From Lysinibacillus_B sp031181585 (GTDB lineage: Bacteria; Bacillota; Bacilli; Bacillales_A; Planococcaceae), in the NCBI RefSeq assembly GCF_047301505.1, contig NZ_CP154840.1:310001-374000 (forward strand): a stretch of 64,000 nt of DNA, in the 5' to 3' direction. The notes beneath the pieces were generated by a model. The model ran no database searches, was not told where the DNA came from, and worked only from the letters and a program-made list of their open reading frames with translations. Made by a program: the position numbers and the translations under genes. This document shows positions 8,665-15,926 of the stretch, piece after piece; position 1 is the first letter of the stretch, and every line of letters begins with the position of its first letter.

Positions 8665-9120
8665 ATGACAAAAGATAAAGAAGGAAGGAAAGAAGTACAA
8701 GGTAACTTAATACATGGGACGACACCTGAAGAACGATTTCAAGAAACACACGGAATGACAATAGAGGAATGGAGTGCCAGGAAATTTAAAGACAAAACAG
8801 GAATGACACCAGATGAATGGTATGTAAACAAGGTGAAATCTACAACACCTTTTGATTTCATTAATGAATGCTACGGTACTGTTACCGAAGACGATATAAA
8901 GCTTGTTAAGGATTTGCAGTTATTAGGAATAAAAAATGGCGTAATAAATATATTACTTCATTATGTTGCAATTTTTAGTAGAATCGGAAGGGTTCACTCG
9001 TTGGTAAAAGAAATAGGTGAAAATTGGCATAAGGAAGATATTTCAACTGTTGAAAAGGCTATTAACTTCGTTAGAGAAGAACAGAAGAAGTCTACAGAGT
9101 CATCAGAGAAGGACTTATAA
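8665..9120 (+). CDS. Protein with DnaB/DnaD-like C-terminal domain and EEW repeats
   Basis: 151 residues. Residues 62-140 resemble the DnaD/DnaB (replication initiation and membrane attachment) C-terminal domain: FDFINECYG, two helices, then SLVKEIGENWHKEDISTVEKA, which fits the family's YxxxIxxxW...T pattern. No winged-helix N-domain is present. Instead, residues 20-55 hold two short repeats, GMTIEEW (30-36) and GMTPDEW (46-52). Canonical members bind DNA in primosome assembly; here this is inference. Start ATG 8665 follows AGGGAGGAAAGG. A terminator follows directly. Confidence 0.65.
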   Translation: MTKDKEGRKEVQGNLIHGTTPEERFQETHGMTIEEWSARKFKDKTGMTPDEWYVNKVKSTTPFDFINECYGTVTEDDIKLVKDLQLLGIKNGVINILLHYVAIFSRIGRVHSLVKEIGENWHKEDISTVEKAINFVREEQKKSTESSEKDL

Positions 9121-9173
9121 ATTATACAAAACAAATCTAATAAACGTTCCCAAATAAAAGTTTGGAAACACAC

Positions 9174-9216
9174 AAAAAAGCCGTGAATGTTGAAATTAAC
9201 GTTTCGCGGCTTTTTC
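9174..9216 (+). terminator. Rho-independent terminator after the DnaD-like gene
   Basis: Stem AAAAAGCCGTGAA facing TTTCGCGGCTTTTT with a G-U pair and a T tail. Confidence 0.8.
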
Positions 9217-9233
9217 TATGAACATTATTTATA

Positions 9234-9336
9234 CAGCTTTTTATGCAAAGGTATATAAAGATAGCCGCAGTAAGACTTTTCAAGATTTTACAGGAAACGT
9301 TGTAGGGGTGTTATCTGAATAAAAACCTGTATATAG
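9234..9336 (+). repeat. Second-type intergenic repeat, copy A
   Basis: Shares an ordered set of blocks with 12355-12442: TTTTTATGCAA, TATATAAA, TTTTCAAGATT/TTTTAAGATT, GTGTTATCTGAATAAAAAC and TTGTATAT-like ends. Both copies lie between a gene's stop and the next palindromic repeat. No gene is seen in 9217-9767 apart from these repeats. Confidence 0.55.
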
Positions 9337-9401
9337 AGACTTTATAAATCTGTAATTTTCTTAATCCTCTGCTTCAATTACTTGAGATTTAGATGAAACG
9401 A

Positions 9402-9471
9402 TCTTCCACAATCGGGCGCAATTCTTGAGAATTGTGCCTTTTTCAGCAATAGGGCCAGATTGTGGAATAAG
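9402..9471 (+). repeat. Island palindromic repeat, copy 5 (full length)
   Basis: CTTCCACAATCGGGCGCAAT, inner hairpin AATTCTTGAGAATT, TGCCTTTTTC, then AGGGCCAGATTGTGGAATAA. One of the most complete copies, about 70 bp. The 290 bases that follow hold only AT-rich DNA with no supported gene. Confidence 0.85.
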
Positions 9472-9767
9472 GGTTCTAATCAGATTTCTGCAGATTCACA
9501 CGATAAGCAAAGAAATGTATTATTGCTGTTTTATGCAAAGTGGTTTTTTATTTTAGTTTTAATATCTTAAATTTTGGTTTAATTCTGTATGATTAAAAAA
9601 GGGAAGTATTGCGTAAGGCAAAATAGGCAATATTTTAATAATTTTAGTTCAGCAAGGTAAGCAGAACTGCTCTTTAGGACAGGATATTTTCGCTAATTAA
9701 TAGTTAGGCTGTTATTTGTATGTTTGCTTGATCACTTTTAATTAAACAAATTAATGGAGGTGATAAA

Positions 9768-10082
9768 ATGACTCAACTACAAGTATTTAGGAATGCTTTT
9801 ATCGCATTATTAGTTATATTTGTGCTAAGTTTCACTTACATGTTCAGCCAAGTAGACGTTATTACAACTAAAGAAATCACAGAAGAACAAATAGTAGAAG
9901 AAGACGGACAACACTACATAGTCTTAGAATTCGAAAGCCGAAAATTAAAAATTAGCGAAGATTTACTGCAAAGTATAGAGCTAGATAAATATAAAGAATA
10001 TAATATCTCTTACTCGTACAACAAACTGTTTTCTAAAACAGGGAAAATCAACAGCATAATACCTTACGGTAAAACTCCATAA
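9768..10082 (+). CDS. Small membrane-anchored hypothetical protein
   Basis: 104 residues. One N-terminal membrane helix (about 8-28, FIALLVIFVLSFTYMF) is followed by an acidic, beta-rich exterior domain (EITEEQIVEEDGQHYIVLEF). Start ATG 9768 has an excellent GGAGGTGATAAA ribosome site. Not recognised. An island repeat starts 12 bases after the stop. Confidence 0.7.
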   Translation: MTQLQVFRNAFIALLVIFVLSFTYMFSQVDVITTKEITEEQIVEEDGQHYIVLEFESRKLKISEDLLQSIELDKYKEYNISYSYNKLFSKTGKINSIIPYGKTP

Positions 10083-10093
10083 AGTTGTATCCT

Positions 10094-10160
10094 CGTTCAA
10101 CAATAGGGCGCTTTTCTTGAAAAAGGAAAAGTGCTTTTTATATTGAAGAGCCATTTATGA
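10094..10160 (+). repeat. Island palindromic repeat, copy 6
   Basis: GTTCAACAATAGGGCGC, inner hairpin CTTTTCTTG...AGGAAAAG, then a decayed right arm (GAAGAGCCATTTATGAA in place of GGGCCAGATTGTGGAA). Confidence 0.75.
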
Positions 10161-10233
10161 AACAAATGAATTTATAAAGTTTATATAAAAATTGATTCGT
10201 CTCGATTTGCTTTCTCAATATTGAACCAAACTT

Positions 10234-10250
10234 AACAATATAATATTGTT
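10234..10250 (+). promoter_or_regulatory. Candidate ArsR-family operator
   Basis: A perfect palindrome AACAATATAATATTGTT (8-bp arms, one central base) 64 bases before the ArsR-type gene. It contains TATAAT at 10239-10244 and so overlaps a likely -10. ArsR repressors commonly bind AT-rich dyads over their own promoters; binding here is inferred. Confidence 0.5.
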
Positions 10251-10313
10251 GTGTTCAGTGATATGGTTCGTCGACTTAAACCATTCAACTGAGTATTGGA
10301 GGTATTTCATTGA

Positions 10314-10649
10314 ATGAATAAACAGGACCAACTAAATAATATCAAAGAAGATTTTATTAGTTCTCAAAAAGTATTACAGGCGATTGGTGATGAAACCCGT
10401 CAATCGATTCTTTTAGTATTAATGGGAACTGATTGTCAAACAGGGTTGCGTGTTGGCGAAATCACCGAAAAAACGCATCTTTCTCGACCTGCTGTTTCAC
10501 ATCATCTTAAGATTTTGCGGGAGGCCGATGTTATATTAATGCGTAAAGAAGGCACAAAAAACTTTTATTTTATTAATATACGTTCAAAAATAAGTTTATT
10601 AAAAAATCTTGTGACGGATATTGGTAAATTTTTGGAAGATTTTCATTGA
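10314..10649 (+). CDS. ArsR/SmtB-family HTH regulator
   Basis: 111 residues, a single winged-helix domain: LQAIGDETRQSILLVLM, then VGEITEKTHLSRPAVSHHLKILREADVI (recognition helix) and a wing ending LMRKEGTKNFYF. The metal-binding ELCVCDL motif of ArsR/SmtB is absent; the equivalent region reads GLRVGEI, so it probably responds to something other than a metal. Start ATG 10314 follows GGAGGT. It lies 41 bases ahead of the oxidoreductase gene, its likely target. Confidence 0.88.
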   Translation: MNKQDQLNNIKEDFISSQKVLQAIGDETRQSILLVLMGTDCQTGLRVGEITEKTHLSRPAVSHHLKILREADVILMRKEGTKNFYFINIRSKISLLKNLVTDIGKFLEDFH

Positions 10650-10690
10650 GTTAAGGAATGTAAAATACAAAAGTTGGAGGAACAGACGCA

Positions 10691-11689
10691 ATGAGAGCAA
10701 TGGTTATAGAAAAGTATGGGAAGGTTCCAATGCGTTTGGCAGAAATGCCTACACCAGAAATCAATGAATATGAGGTGCTTGCAGAAATACATGCAGCTAG
10801 TATCAATCCCATTGATTTTAAGATACGTGATGGGAAAGTGAAATTGTTGCTTAAATATAAAATGCCTCTTATTCTTGGGAGCGACTTTTCTGGTGTCGTG
10901 GTTAAAGTTGGCGCAAAAGTGACTCATTTTAAGGTTGGTGACGAAATATATGCACGTCCACGTAAGAGTAAAATTGGTACTTTTGCTGAATATATTTCTG
11001 TTCATGAAGATGATATCGCCTTAAAACCGAAAAATTTAACCTTTGAAGAAGCAGCTTCAATTCCATTGGTTGGGTTAACAACATATCAAGCGTTTGTAGA
11101 CATTTTACAATTACAAAAAGGTCAAAAGATTTTAATTCAAGCTGGAGCTGGTGGCGTTGGTACTTTTGCAATTCAACTGGCAAAATTAATGGGAGCCACT
11201 GTTGCAACGACCGCCAGTGAAGCCGGTATGTTTTTAGTGAAATCTCTTGGTGCAGATGAAATTATTAATTACAAAACAGAAAAATTTGAAGAAACATTAA
11301 AAAATTATGACGCAGTATTTGATACACTTGGGGGCGAGATACTAGAAAAGTCATTTAATGTTGTCAAAAACGGAGGTAAAATTGTTTCCGTTTCGGGATT
11401 GCCGAATGCTCGTTTTGCAAAAGAATATGGTGCAGGATTTTTTAAAACATTGTTGTTTTCAGCAGCAAGCAGTAAACTTGCTGCACTTGAAAAAAAGCAT
11501 AATGTTCAATATACATTTTTGTTTATGGAACCCAGTGGAGAACAATTAAGTATCATTGCAAACTATATTGAAGCAGGTGATATTAAACCCGTAATAGATA
11601 AAGTCTTTTCTTTTGATGATGCTCAAAAGGCGATGGAATACGCAGAGTCTGGTAGGGCAAAAGGAAAAATAATATTAAAATTCAAATGA
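10691..11689 (+). CDS. Zinc-independent medium-chain alcohol dehydrogenase/quinone oxidoreductase
   Basis: 332 residues, MDR superfamily. GroES-like N-domain with GSDFSGVVVKVG (about 60-71), and a Rossmann domain with ILIQAGAGGVGTFAIQLAK (about 143-161). The zinc ligands of classical alcohol dehydrogenases are missing, which fits the NAD(P)H quinone/enone reductase branch. Such enzymes reduce reactive carbonyls or quinones. Ribosome site TTGGAGGAA precedes ATG 10691. It forms an operon with the ArsR-type gene and is followed by island repeat copy 7. Confidence 0.85.
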   Translation: MRAMVIEKYGKVPMRLAEMPTPEINEYEVLAEIHAASINPIDFKIRDGKVKLLLKYKMPLILGSDFSGVVVKVGAKVTHFKVGDEIYARPRKSKIGTFAEYISVHEDDIALKPKNLTFEEAASIPLVGLTTYQAFVDILQLQKGQKILIQAGAGGVGTFAIQLAKLMGATVATTASEAGMFLVKSLGADEIINYKTEKFEETLKNYDAVFDTLGGEILEKSFNVVKNGGKIVSVSGLPNARFAKEYGAGFFKTLLFSAASSKLAALEKKHNVQYTFLFMEPSGEQLSIIANYIEAGDIKPVIDKVFSFDDAQKAMEYAESGRAKGKIILKFK

Positions 11690-11763
11690 CATTGAAGAGT
11701 AACTAAAGTTTGCATAGTAATAGTAAGTAATTTTGAAAACGAATAAAGATTTTCGTGATTTTC

Positions 11764-11840
11764 AATACTCAACAATCGGGCGCAATTCTTTAATAAAGAA
11801 AACATCACTTTCCATTAAAGGGCCAGATTGTGGAATAACA
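11764..11840 (+). repeat. Island palindromic repeat, copy 7 (full length)
   Basis: ACTCAACAATCGGGCGC, inner hairpin AATTCTTTAATAAAGAA, TTCCATTAAAGGGCCAG, ATTGTGGAATAAC. Right arm intact. Confidence 0.85.
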
Positions 11841-11952
11841 ATCTTTGAATGGATGTTACTAAACGATGCATTGGGAACCAAATGAAATAAAAAAAGTCTA
11901 CAAGAAAGGAATTATTTAACTTCTCCTCAAAAGTAAAAAAGGGGTGTATTGT

Positions 11953-12345
11953 GTGACTGCTAACTCAATGATAAAAGGGGCAAAGCGAAAAAAGATAGTA
12001 AAAATTTCACTGATTATTAGCTTTTTATTTATAGGTTTTATTGGATATGGAATTTATTGGGCATTTTTTGATATGAATAGGTTGCCAACTGGAGAATTTC
12101 TTACGGAAGAAACCTCACCTGATGGTAAATATAGTTTAAAAGCCTATGTATCGAGTCCAAGCTTAAGTGCCGATGCAGTGAGAGGTGAATTAGTATTTAA
12201 TGAGCGTAATGCTAAAACAAAAAATATCTACTGGAATTATCGAGAATCAACAGCCAAAATTGAGTGGTTAGATAATAATACAGTTGTAATTAATGGGCAT
12301 ACTCTTGAAGTTCCTAATGAAAAATTCGATTTTCGTAAACAATAA
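11953..12345 (+). CDS. DUF5412-like membrane-anchored protein
   Basis: About 131 residues from GTG 11953. A basic N-terminus (KGAKRKKIVK), one membrane helix (about 17-37), then FDMNRLPTGEFL, TSPDGKYSLKAY, VRGELVFNE and KNIYWNYRES, which match my memory of the DUF5412 family in Bacillus. Function unknown. An earlier GTG at 11944 lies inside the AAGGGGTG ribosome site, so 11953 (or ATG 11968) is preferred. Confidence 0.7.
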   Translation: MTANSMIKGAKRKKIVKISLIISFLFIGFIGYGIYWAFFDMNRLPTGEFLTEETSPDGKYSLKAYVSSPSLSADAVRGELVFNERNAKTKNIYWNYRESTAKIEWLDNNTVVINGHTLEVPNEKFDFRKQ

Positions 12346-12354
12346 TTCGCTTTT

Positions 12355-12442
12355 ACAGTTTTTATGCAAGTATATAAACAGGGGCTACCATAATAATTTT
12401 TAAGATTATGAAGAGTGTGATATCTGAATAAAAACTTGTATA
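12355..12442 (+). repeat. Second-type intergenic repeat, copy B
   Basis: Counterpart of 9234-9336: TTTTTATGCAAGTATATAAA, TTTTTAAGATT, GTGATATCTGAATAAAAACT, TGTATATT. It lies between the DUF5412-like gene and palindrome copy 8. Confidence 0.55.
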
Positions 12443-12458
12443 TTAAATTGAAAAAACG

Positions 12459-12532
12459 ATATTCAACAATCGGACGCAATTCTTTAATAAGGAATGATTC
12501 TTCTTCCATTAAAAGTATTTTTATGGAATAAA
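12459..12532 (+). repeat. Island palindromic repeat, copy 8
   Basis: ATATTCAACAATCGGACGC, inner hairpin AATTCTTTAATAAGGAAT, TTCCATTAAAAG, then TTATGGAATAAA. The GGGCCAGATTG part of the right arm has decayed. Confidence 0.8.
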
Positions 12533-12598
12533 GCGGTTGTTAAAAATGTAGAGATTTGAAATAATTAATTTATTGATGTTGATAAAGGAGTCCTTTAA

Positions 12599-13087
12599 GT
12601 GGCTAAATTAAGAGATTGCTCGAGTAAACATAGTTGTGAAGTGGAAATAAATTTGAAATTAGTTAATTCGGAGAGTGTAAAATTTTCCATTAGTTTTCGA
12701 TCAGGTAAAGTCTTTCCCGAGATACACACGGAATTTACTTGCTTAAAGAGAGACTTTTTGAAACTGTTAGACGACGTAAAACAAATTGATAATGTGCATC
12801 TAAGTATGCTAGAGACTCAAGATCCAGGTCTAAGTATTTATCACATACCGGAAAATGGCATTTATAACTTTCCAGGTTATGGACTATTTCAGATGCCTGA
12901 AGATGAAAGGAAAGAACGTGAACCACGTTATAAATTAATTTTTGTTTTAGATGCAGGTGAAAAGAATCATTCCCGTGCAACAGAATGTGGTCCTGCATTG
13001 TGTCTTATTGTAAAAATGGAACAGATTAATGAATTCATAAAGTCTTTAAAATCGGAGTTAAATAGTTTTGAAGAAGAAAAAAATTAA
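12599..13087 (+). CDS. Hypothetical cytoplasmic protein
   Basis: 162 residues, soluble, no signal or membrane segment. It begins MAKLRDCSSKHSCEVEINLKL and includes IYNFPGYGLFQMPEDER and a final coiled-coil-prone helix (KMEQINEFIKSLKSELNSFEEE). Start GTG 12599 lies eight bases after AAAGGAG. Not recognised; size and isolation are compatible with an immunity-type protein, but no partner toxin is next to it. Repeat copy 9 begins 11 bases after the stop. Confidence 0.65.
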   Translation: MAKLRDCSSKHSCEVEINLKLVNSESVKFSISFRSGKVFPEIHTEFTCLKRDFLKLLDDVKQIDNVHLSMLETQDPGLSIYHIPENGIYNFPGYGLFQMPEDERKEREPRYKLIFVLDAGEKNHSRATECGPALCLIVKMEQINEFIKSLKSELNSFEEEKN

Positions 13088-13097
13088 AGTTTTAAAA

Positions 13098-13138
13098 ATA
13101 TTCAACAATCGGGCGCATTTCCAGAGTATGCATTTTAA
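13098..13138 (+). repeat. Island palindromic repeat, copy 9 (truncated)
   Basis: ATATTCAACAATCGGGCGC followed by TTTCCAGAGTATGCATTTT. Only the left arm and part of the inner hairpin remain. Confidence 0.65.
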
Positions 13139-13182
13139 GGAGTAACACAATGTAGCAATTAGTGAAGTAGGGATGTGATTGG

Positions 13183-13767
13183 ATGTTTCAATATGGATTT
13201 CCAAACTATTTGAGGGATGATGTGACTAATGTAATTGGACTGATTCCTAAGCAGACTTATAATAATGTCACTCTTGATGAATCGCAAGAGACTATTGAAT
13301 ATTTTCAAGATGAAAACGTAATAAAAGTTCCTTATCGTATTTACAACATTGATAACTCAGATAAATTTATAAACAATTTAAGTGTACAACAAAAAATGAT
13401 TTTGCACTGTATTTATTCAAGAAGTAGTGATGGGTTTGTTCGCCAAAAACATCTGAATTCATTGCTTTTAATGGATTATGAAGATTGGACTATCCCTTAT
13501 ATCGTAAAAATATGTGATGAATATGTCGTAGAGATACTAGAAATGACTTATGATATCTTAAAAGAACAAGACACAGAACCAATTAAGAGATTTTGTTTTA
13601 ATAATATTGATTCGTTTTGCAAAAGTTATAGTAGAATGATTAGCTATTGGAACGAATATTACAGGAAAGATTATAATAATTTTCATCAATATATTGGTAG
13701 GAAGCTTTTTAGAGATTGTTTTGGATACTCTAGATCAATGGAACGTAAGAAAAATAGGAATTTATGA
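13183..13767 (+). CDS. Hypothetical protein, helical
   Basis: 194 residues, no membrane segment, rich in Tyr, Asn and Ile. Notable parts are LSVQQKMILHCIYSRSSDGF, QKHLNSLLLMDYEDWTIPYI and a C-terminal basic tail (RSMERKKNRNL). It looks like a small helical-repeat protein, which is only an impression from the spacing of hydrophobic residues. GGGATGTGATTGG before ATG 13183 is a weak ribosome site. Not recognised. Followed by repeat copy 10. Confidence 0.6.
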   Translation: MFQYGFPNYLRDDVTNVIGLIPKQTYNNVTLDESQETIEYFQDENVIKVPYRIYNIDNSDKFINNLSVQQKMILHCIYSRSSDGFVRQKHLNSLLLMDYEDWTIPYIVKICDEYVVEILEMTYDILKEQDTEPIKRFCFNNIDSFCKSYSRMISYWNEYYRKDYNNFHQYIGRKLFRDCFGYSRSMERKKNRNL

Positions 13768-13797
13768 AATCAAGCATATGAGCAATTATTCAATAAC

Positions 13798-13831
13798 TAT
13801 ATTCAACAATCGGGCGCGATTGTGGAAGATC
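13798..13831 (+). repeat. Island palindromic repeat, copy 10 (minimal form)
   Basis: ATATTCAACAATCGGGCGC joined directly to GATTGTGGAAGATC, giving a short palindrome in which the whole inner hairpin and second half-loop are absent. The same minimal form recurs at 17.64 kb. Confidence 0.75.
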
Positions 13832-13888
13832 AGCAGTAGAAAATGATCAAATTTTTTTATAAAAATTGCACATTGTTTCATAAAGAAT

Positions 13889-13930
13889 TAACCCGTTTTG
13901 AACAAACTTTTTTCAAAACGGGTTCTTTTC
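13889..13930 (+). terminator. Rho-independent hairpin
   Basis: Perfect stem AACCCGTTTTGAA / TTCAAAACGGGTT with TTCTTTT after it. It may end the 13183 gene. The remaining 150 bases up to 14088 hold nothing supported. Confidence 0.75.
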
Positions 13931-14088
13931 ATTTAACTAAAAATATAGGTCTGTGCGTTGTTTTTGACCAAACTTTATTCTAAAGCTACATTATATTTTG
14001 CGATTAATATAATCAACAAGCATTTTGCTGTTTTAACTATTTAGTATTTTAACAATATCGTTGTAAAAAAAGCCAGTGTTACAAATTT

Positions 14089-14295
14089 TCATTGCTCTGT
14101 TTTTTTTGACTTTTGAAAAGTATACATCAATTGAATTAACCATATAACCAGCAGAATTGCAGGTATCGTTATTTTTTCTGCAGTTGTTGGAGCTAAGATG
14201 AAAATAATTATAGAACTTACTAATAACAAAGGAATTCCTGCATACAATGTCCTTTTGAATTTTTCAGGGTAAGTTAATTTATGGTAGAATTTCAT
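14089..14295 (-). CDS. Small two-helix membrane protein (possible immunity protein)
   Basis: 68 residues read on the minus strand, with a basic N-terminus (KFYHKLTYPEKFKRTL), two membrane helices (about 19-33 and 41-59) and a basic tail QKSKKTEQ. AAAGGAGGAAA precedes the ATG, so translation is well supported. It is divergent from the secreted-peptide gene at 14375, with about 80 bases between the starts. The size, topology and placement resemble bacteriocin immunity proteins, but no family was recognised. Confidence 0.65.
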   Translation of the reverse strand: MKFYHKLTYPEKFKRTLYAGIPLLLVSSIIIFILAPTTAEKITIPAILLVIWLIQLMYTFQKSKKTEQ

Positions 14296-14374
14296 TATTT
14301 TCCTCCTTTTTCTTTTATTTTATATTCTTTAATGATAACATAACTTTAATCTGATATTAATGAGGAGTAATAAA

Positions 14375-15022
14375 ATGAAAAAGAAATTGAAGAAAATCTC
14401 TATGGTTTTATTAAGTTCATTTTTGTTTTTGTTTTCCTTTAAGCCTTTATTAGAGACGGTGAATGCTCAAGAAAATTCCTTGAAGGAGATTAGTCAAAGT
14501 GATTTTTCGAAGATTAAGAACTATGAAAGCCTTCTTGTAACCTTGTTGCAAAATGAAGAAGATATTATCTCAGCTTATTGGTTAGATGAAGCAGTTAAAT
14601 CTGGTGTTATTAATATTTACAATAAAAAAGAAGATAAGTATTATAATTTGTATGTAGAAGAGGATTCTATTAACTACTATAGTGTCCAATATTATGTGGA
14701 CAAAGAGTCTGGCGATGCAAATTTTGAATTGTATTCTGTTGGTGAAAATAATGTAATTACACATGAGTATACATCTACCATTTTAAAAGAAACTGGTGAA
14801 GTAAATCACACTATAGGTACGTATAGTTCAAGTAACGCAGTCTATAAATGGGCTTGTATTTTTTCTAGCCGTATTGCATGTATAGCAGCTGCTGGAACAT
14901 TAGGATTTGGCGTAGCAGGTCCTTTTGGAGCTACTGCAGCAACTCTTGCATGTGGTTATGTGTTCGGAACATTAGTTGAGAAATATGGAAGTAAGGAAGC
15001 TGCTTGTAAAATTTTTAGTTGA
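14375..15022 (+). CDS. Secreted protein with hydrophobic Cys-containing C-terminal domain (possible bacteriocin precursor)
   Basis: 215 residues from ATG 14375, six bases after GAGGAGTAATAAA (an earlier in-frame ATG at 14360 has no site). A Sec signal peptide (MKKKLKK, hydrophobic core, cleavage likely after VNA at 31) precedes a polar middle region (32-150). The last 60 residues are hydrophobic and Gly/Ala rich, with the protein's only four cysteines at 161, 169, 193 and 211. This recalls Sec-exported bacteriocin precursors with a C-terminal Cys-rich active part (halocin C8-like), which usually have more cysteines. Function is inferred. Confidence 0.6.
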   Translation: MKKKLKKISMVLLSSFLFLFSFKPLLETVNAQENSLKEISQSDFSKIKNYESLLVTLLQNEEDIISAYWLDEAVKSGVINIYNKKEDKYYNLYVEEDSINYYSVQYYVDKESGDANFELYSVGENNVITHEYTSTILKETGEVNHTIGTYSSSNAVYKWACIFSSRIACIAAAGTLGFGVAGPFGATAATLACGYVFGTLVEKYGSKEAACKIFS

Positions 15023-15046
15023 ATGTAGAAATAATATGAATAAACA

Positions 15047-15078
15047 AAAGCCCGTTACCAATAAAGGTGACGGGCTTT
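15047..15078 (+). terminator. Rho-independent terminator after the secreted-protein gene
   Basis: Stem AAAGCCCGTTACC facing GGTGACGGGCTTT with one G-U pair, followed by a T-rich stretch. Confidence 0.85.
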
Positions 15079-15236
15079 GATCTTATTTTTATGACTTTTA
15101 TCTTAGTCCGCAATTTATTTCAGTGAAGGTTTTTTCTCTTAATGCTAATTAATCCGAAAAGCAATTGTATGTTTTCTTGATATTAATTAAACTGCCTAAT
15201 GAATATTGGGGAATTAAGAATGTGACACATTGCAGT

Positions 15237-15446
15237 TCAAGCTTTACAATATTCTTTACTATTGGTTCCTAGCGATTTTTGATTAGGGTATATGAATTTC
15301 TTGCAAGCAGCACATGTTCTGGAAAAGCCTGTTGTAGTAATAATATGGAAATTTCTTGAAAAGAATATCATTGCAATCGCTACAAAACTAAACAAAATAG
15401 CAGCGATAATTGTTATGGTTGTGGATTTGAAATAAAGTTCGATAAT
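15237..15446 (-). pseudogene. Possible remnant of a small membrane protein with CxxC motif
   Basis: A 70-codon open frame on the minus strand. It reads a hydrophobic helix (ITIIAAILFSFVAIAMIFFS) followed by TCAACKKFIYPNQ and a final Cys, ending TGA at 15237-15239. The composition looks protein-like. There is no ATG/GTG start before the helix and no ribosome site, and the 5' end runs into the tandem repeat, so the gene is probably decayed. An internal TTG inside the helix is the only canonical start. Confidence 0.3.
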
Positions 15447-15566
15447 TTATATTAAAGTTTGCTTGTTTATAAAAAAGTTTGTGTGGCTTTGAAATAAAGT
15501 TGAACTGTTTAAAAAAAAGTCGTACCGTTTATAAAAAAGTTTAACCGTTTATAAAAAAGATGAACC
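15423..15566 (+). repeat. Degenerate tandem repeat, about seven 20-21-bp units
   Basis: Successive units approximate GTTTATAAAAAAGTTTAACC; the last three are nearly identical (GTTTATAAAAAAGTTTAACC, GTTTATAAAAAAGATGAACC and GTTTAAAAAAAAGTCGTACC). Earlier units (GGATTTGAAATAAAGTTCGA) are diverged. No reading frame crosses the block. Most of 15023-15789 is non-coding. Confidence 0.8.
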
Positions 15567-15606
15567 GGAATTTCCTATCTCTATAAAGAAGGGATTTCGG
15601 TTTTCT
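15563..15606 (+). terminator. Imperfect hairpin closing the tandem repeat
   Basis: AACCGGAATTTCC faces GGGATTTCGGTT, followed by TTTCTTG. It resembles a terminator, although no gene ends just before it on the plus strand. Confidence 0.5.
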
Positions 15607-15638
15607 TGTGGATTAAGAACCTGTTAAGTGATAATAAA

Positions 15639-15672
15639 GTTATTCCATTAAAGGGCCATTTAATGGAATAGA
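15639..15672 (+). repeat. Island palindromic repeat, copy 11 (right-half palindrome)
   Basis: TATTCCATTAAA, GGGCCA, TTTAATGGAATA: a perfect 12-bp stem around the family's GGGCCA core. It is a variant in which the outer arms have become TATTCCATTAAA. Confidence 0.75.
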
Positions 15673-15789
15673 GCTCAATAAGAAAATTGGATATTTACCT
15701 TAAAATATAAAGAGGGTTATGAAATAATTTACTTAAACAAAATGAAGATTTCTTCAATAAGTTGAAATGAATTTAAAAGGGATTAGGAG

Positions 15790-15906
15790 ATGTTTAAAAT
15801 AGATAATCAAGCTACTGAATGGCTTTGGTTTGACGAAAATTTTTAGAGCAATCGTTTGGATCTTTTTAACAAAGATTTATTAGAGGCAAAAAAGAAAGAA
15901 CATTAA
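15790..15906 (+). pseudogene. Short gene remnant with an in-frame TAG
   Basis: ATG 15790 follows TTAGGAG. The frame reads MFKIDNQATEWLWFDENF, then TAG at 15844-15846, then continues open for 19 codons (SNRLDLFNKDLLEAKKKEH) to TAA at 15904-15906. The protein-like composition on both sides of the stop suggests a nonsense-mutated small gene or the remains of a longer one. It lies 20 bases ahead of the SRPBCC gene. Confidence 0.4.
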
Positions 15907-15926
15907 ATTACATAAGGAGTGTTTGT

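Noticed and set aside
9590..9661. 23-codon frame starting ATG 9590
   Set aside because: No ribosome site and no continuation; background in AT-rich DNA.
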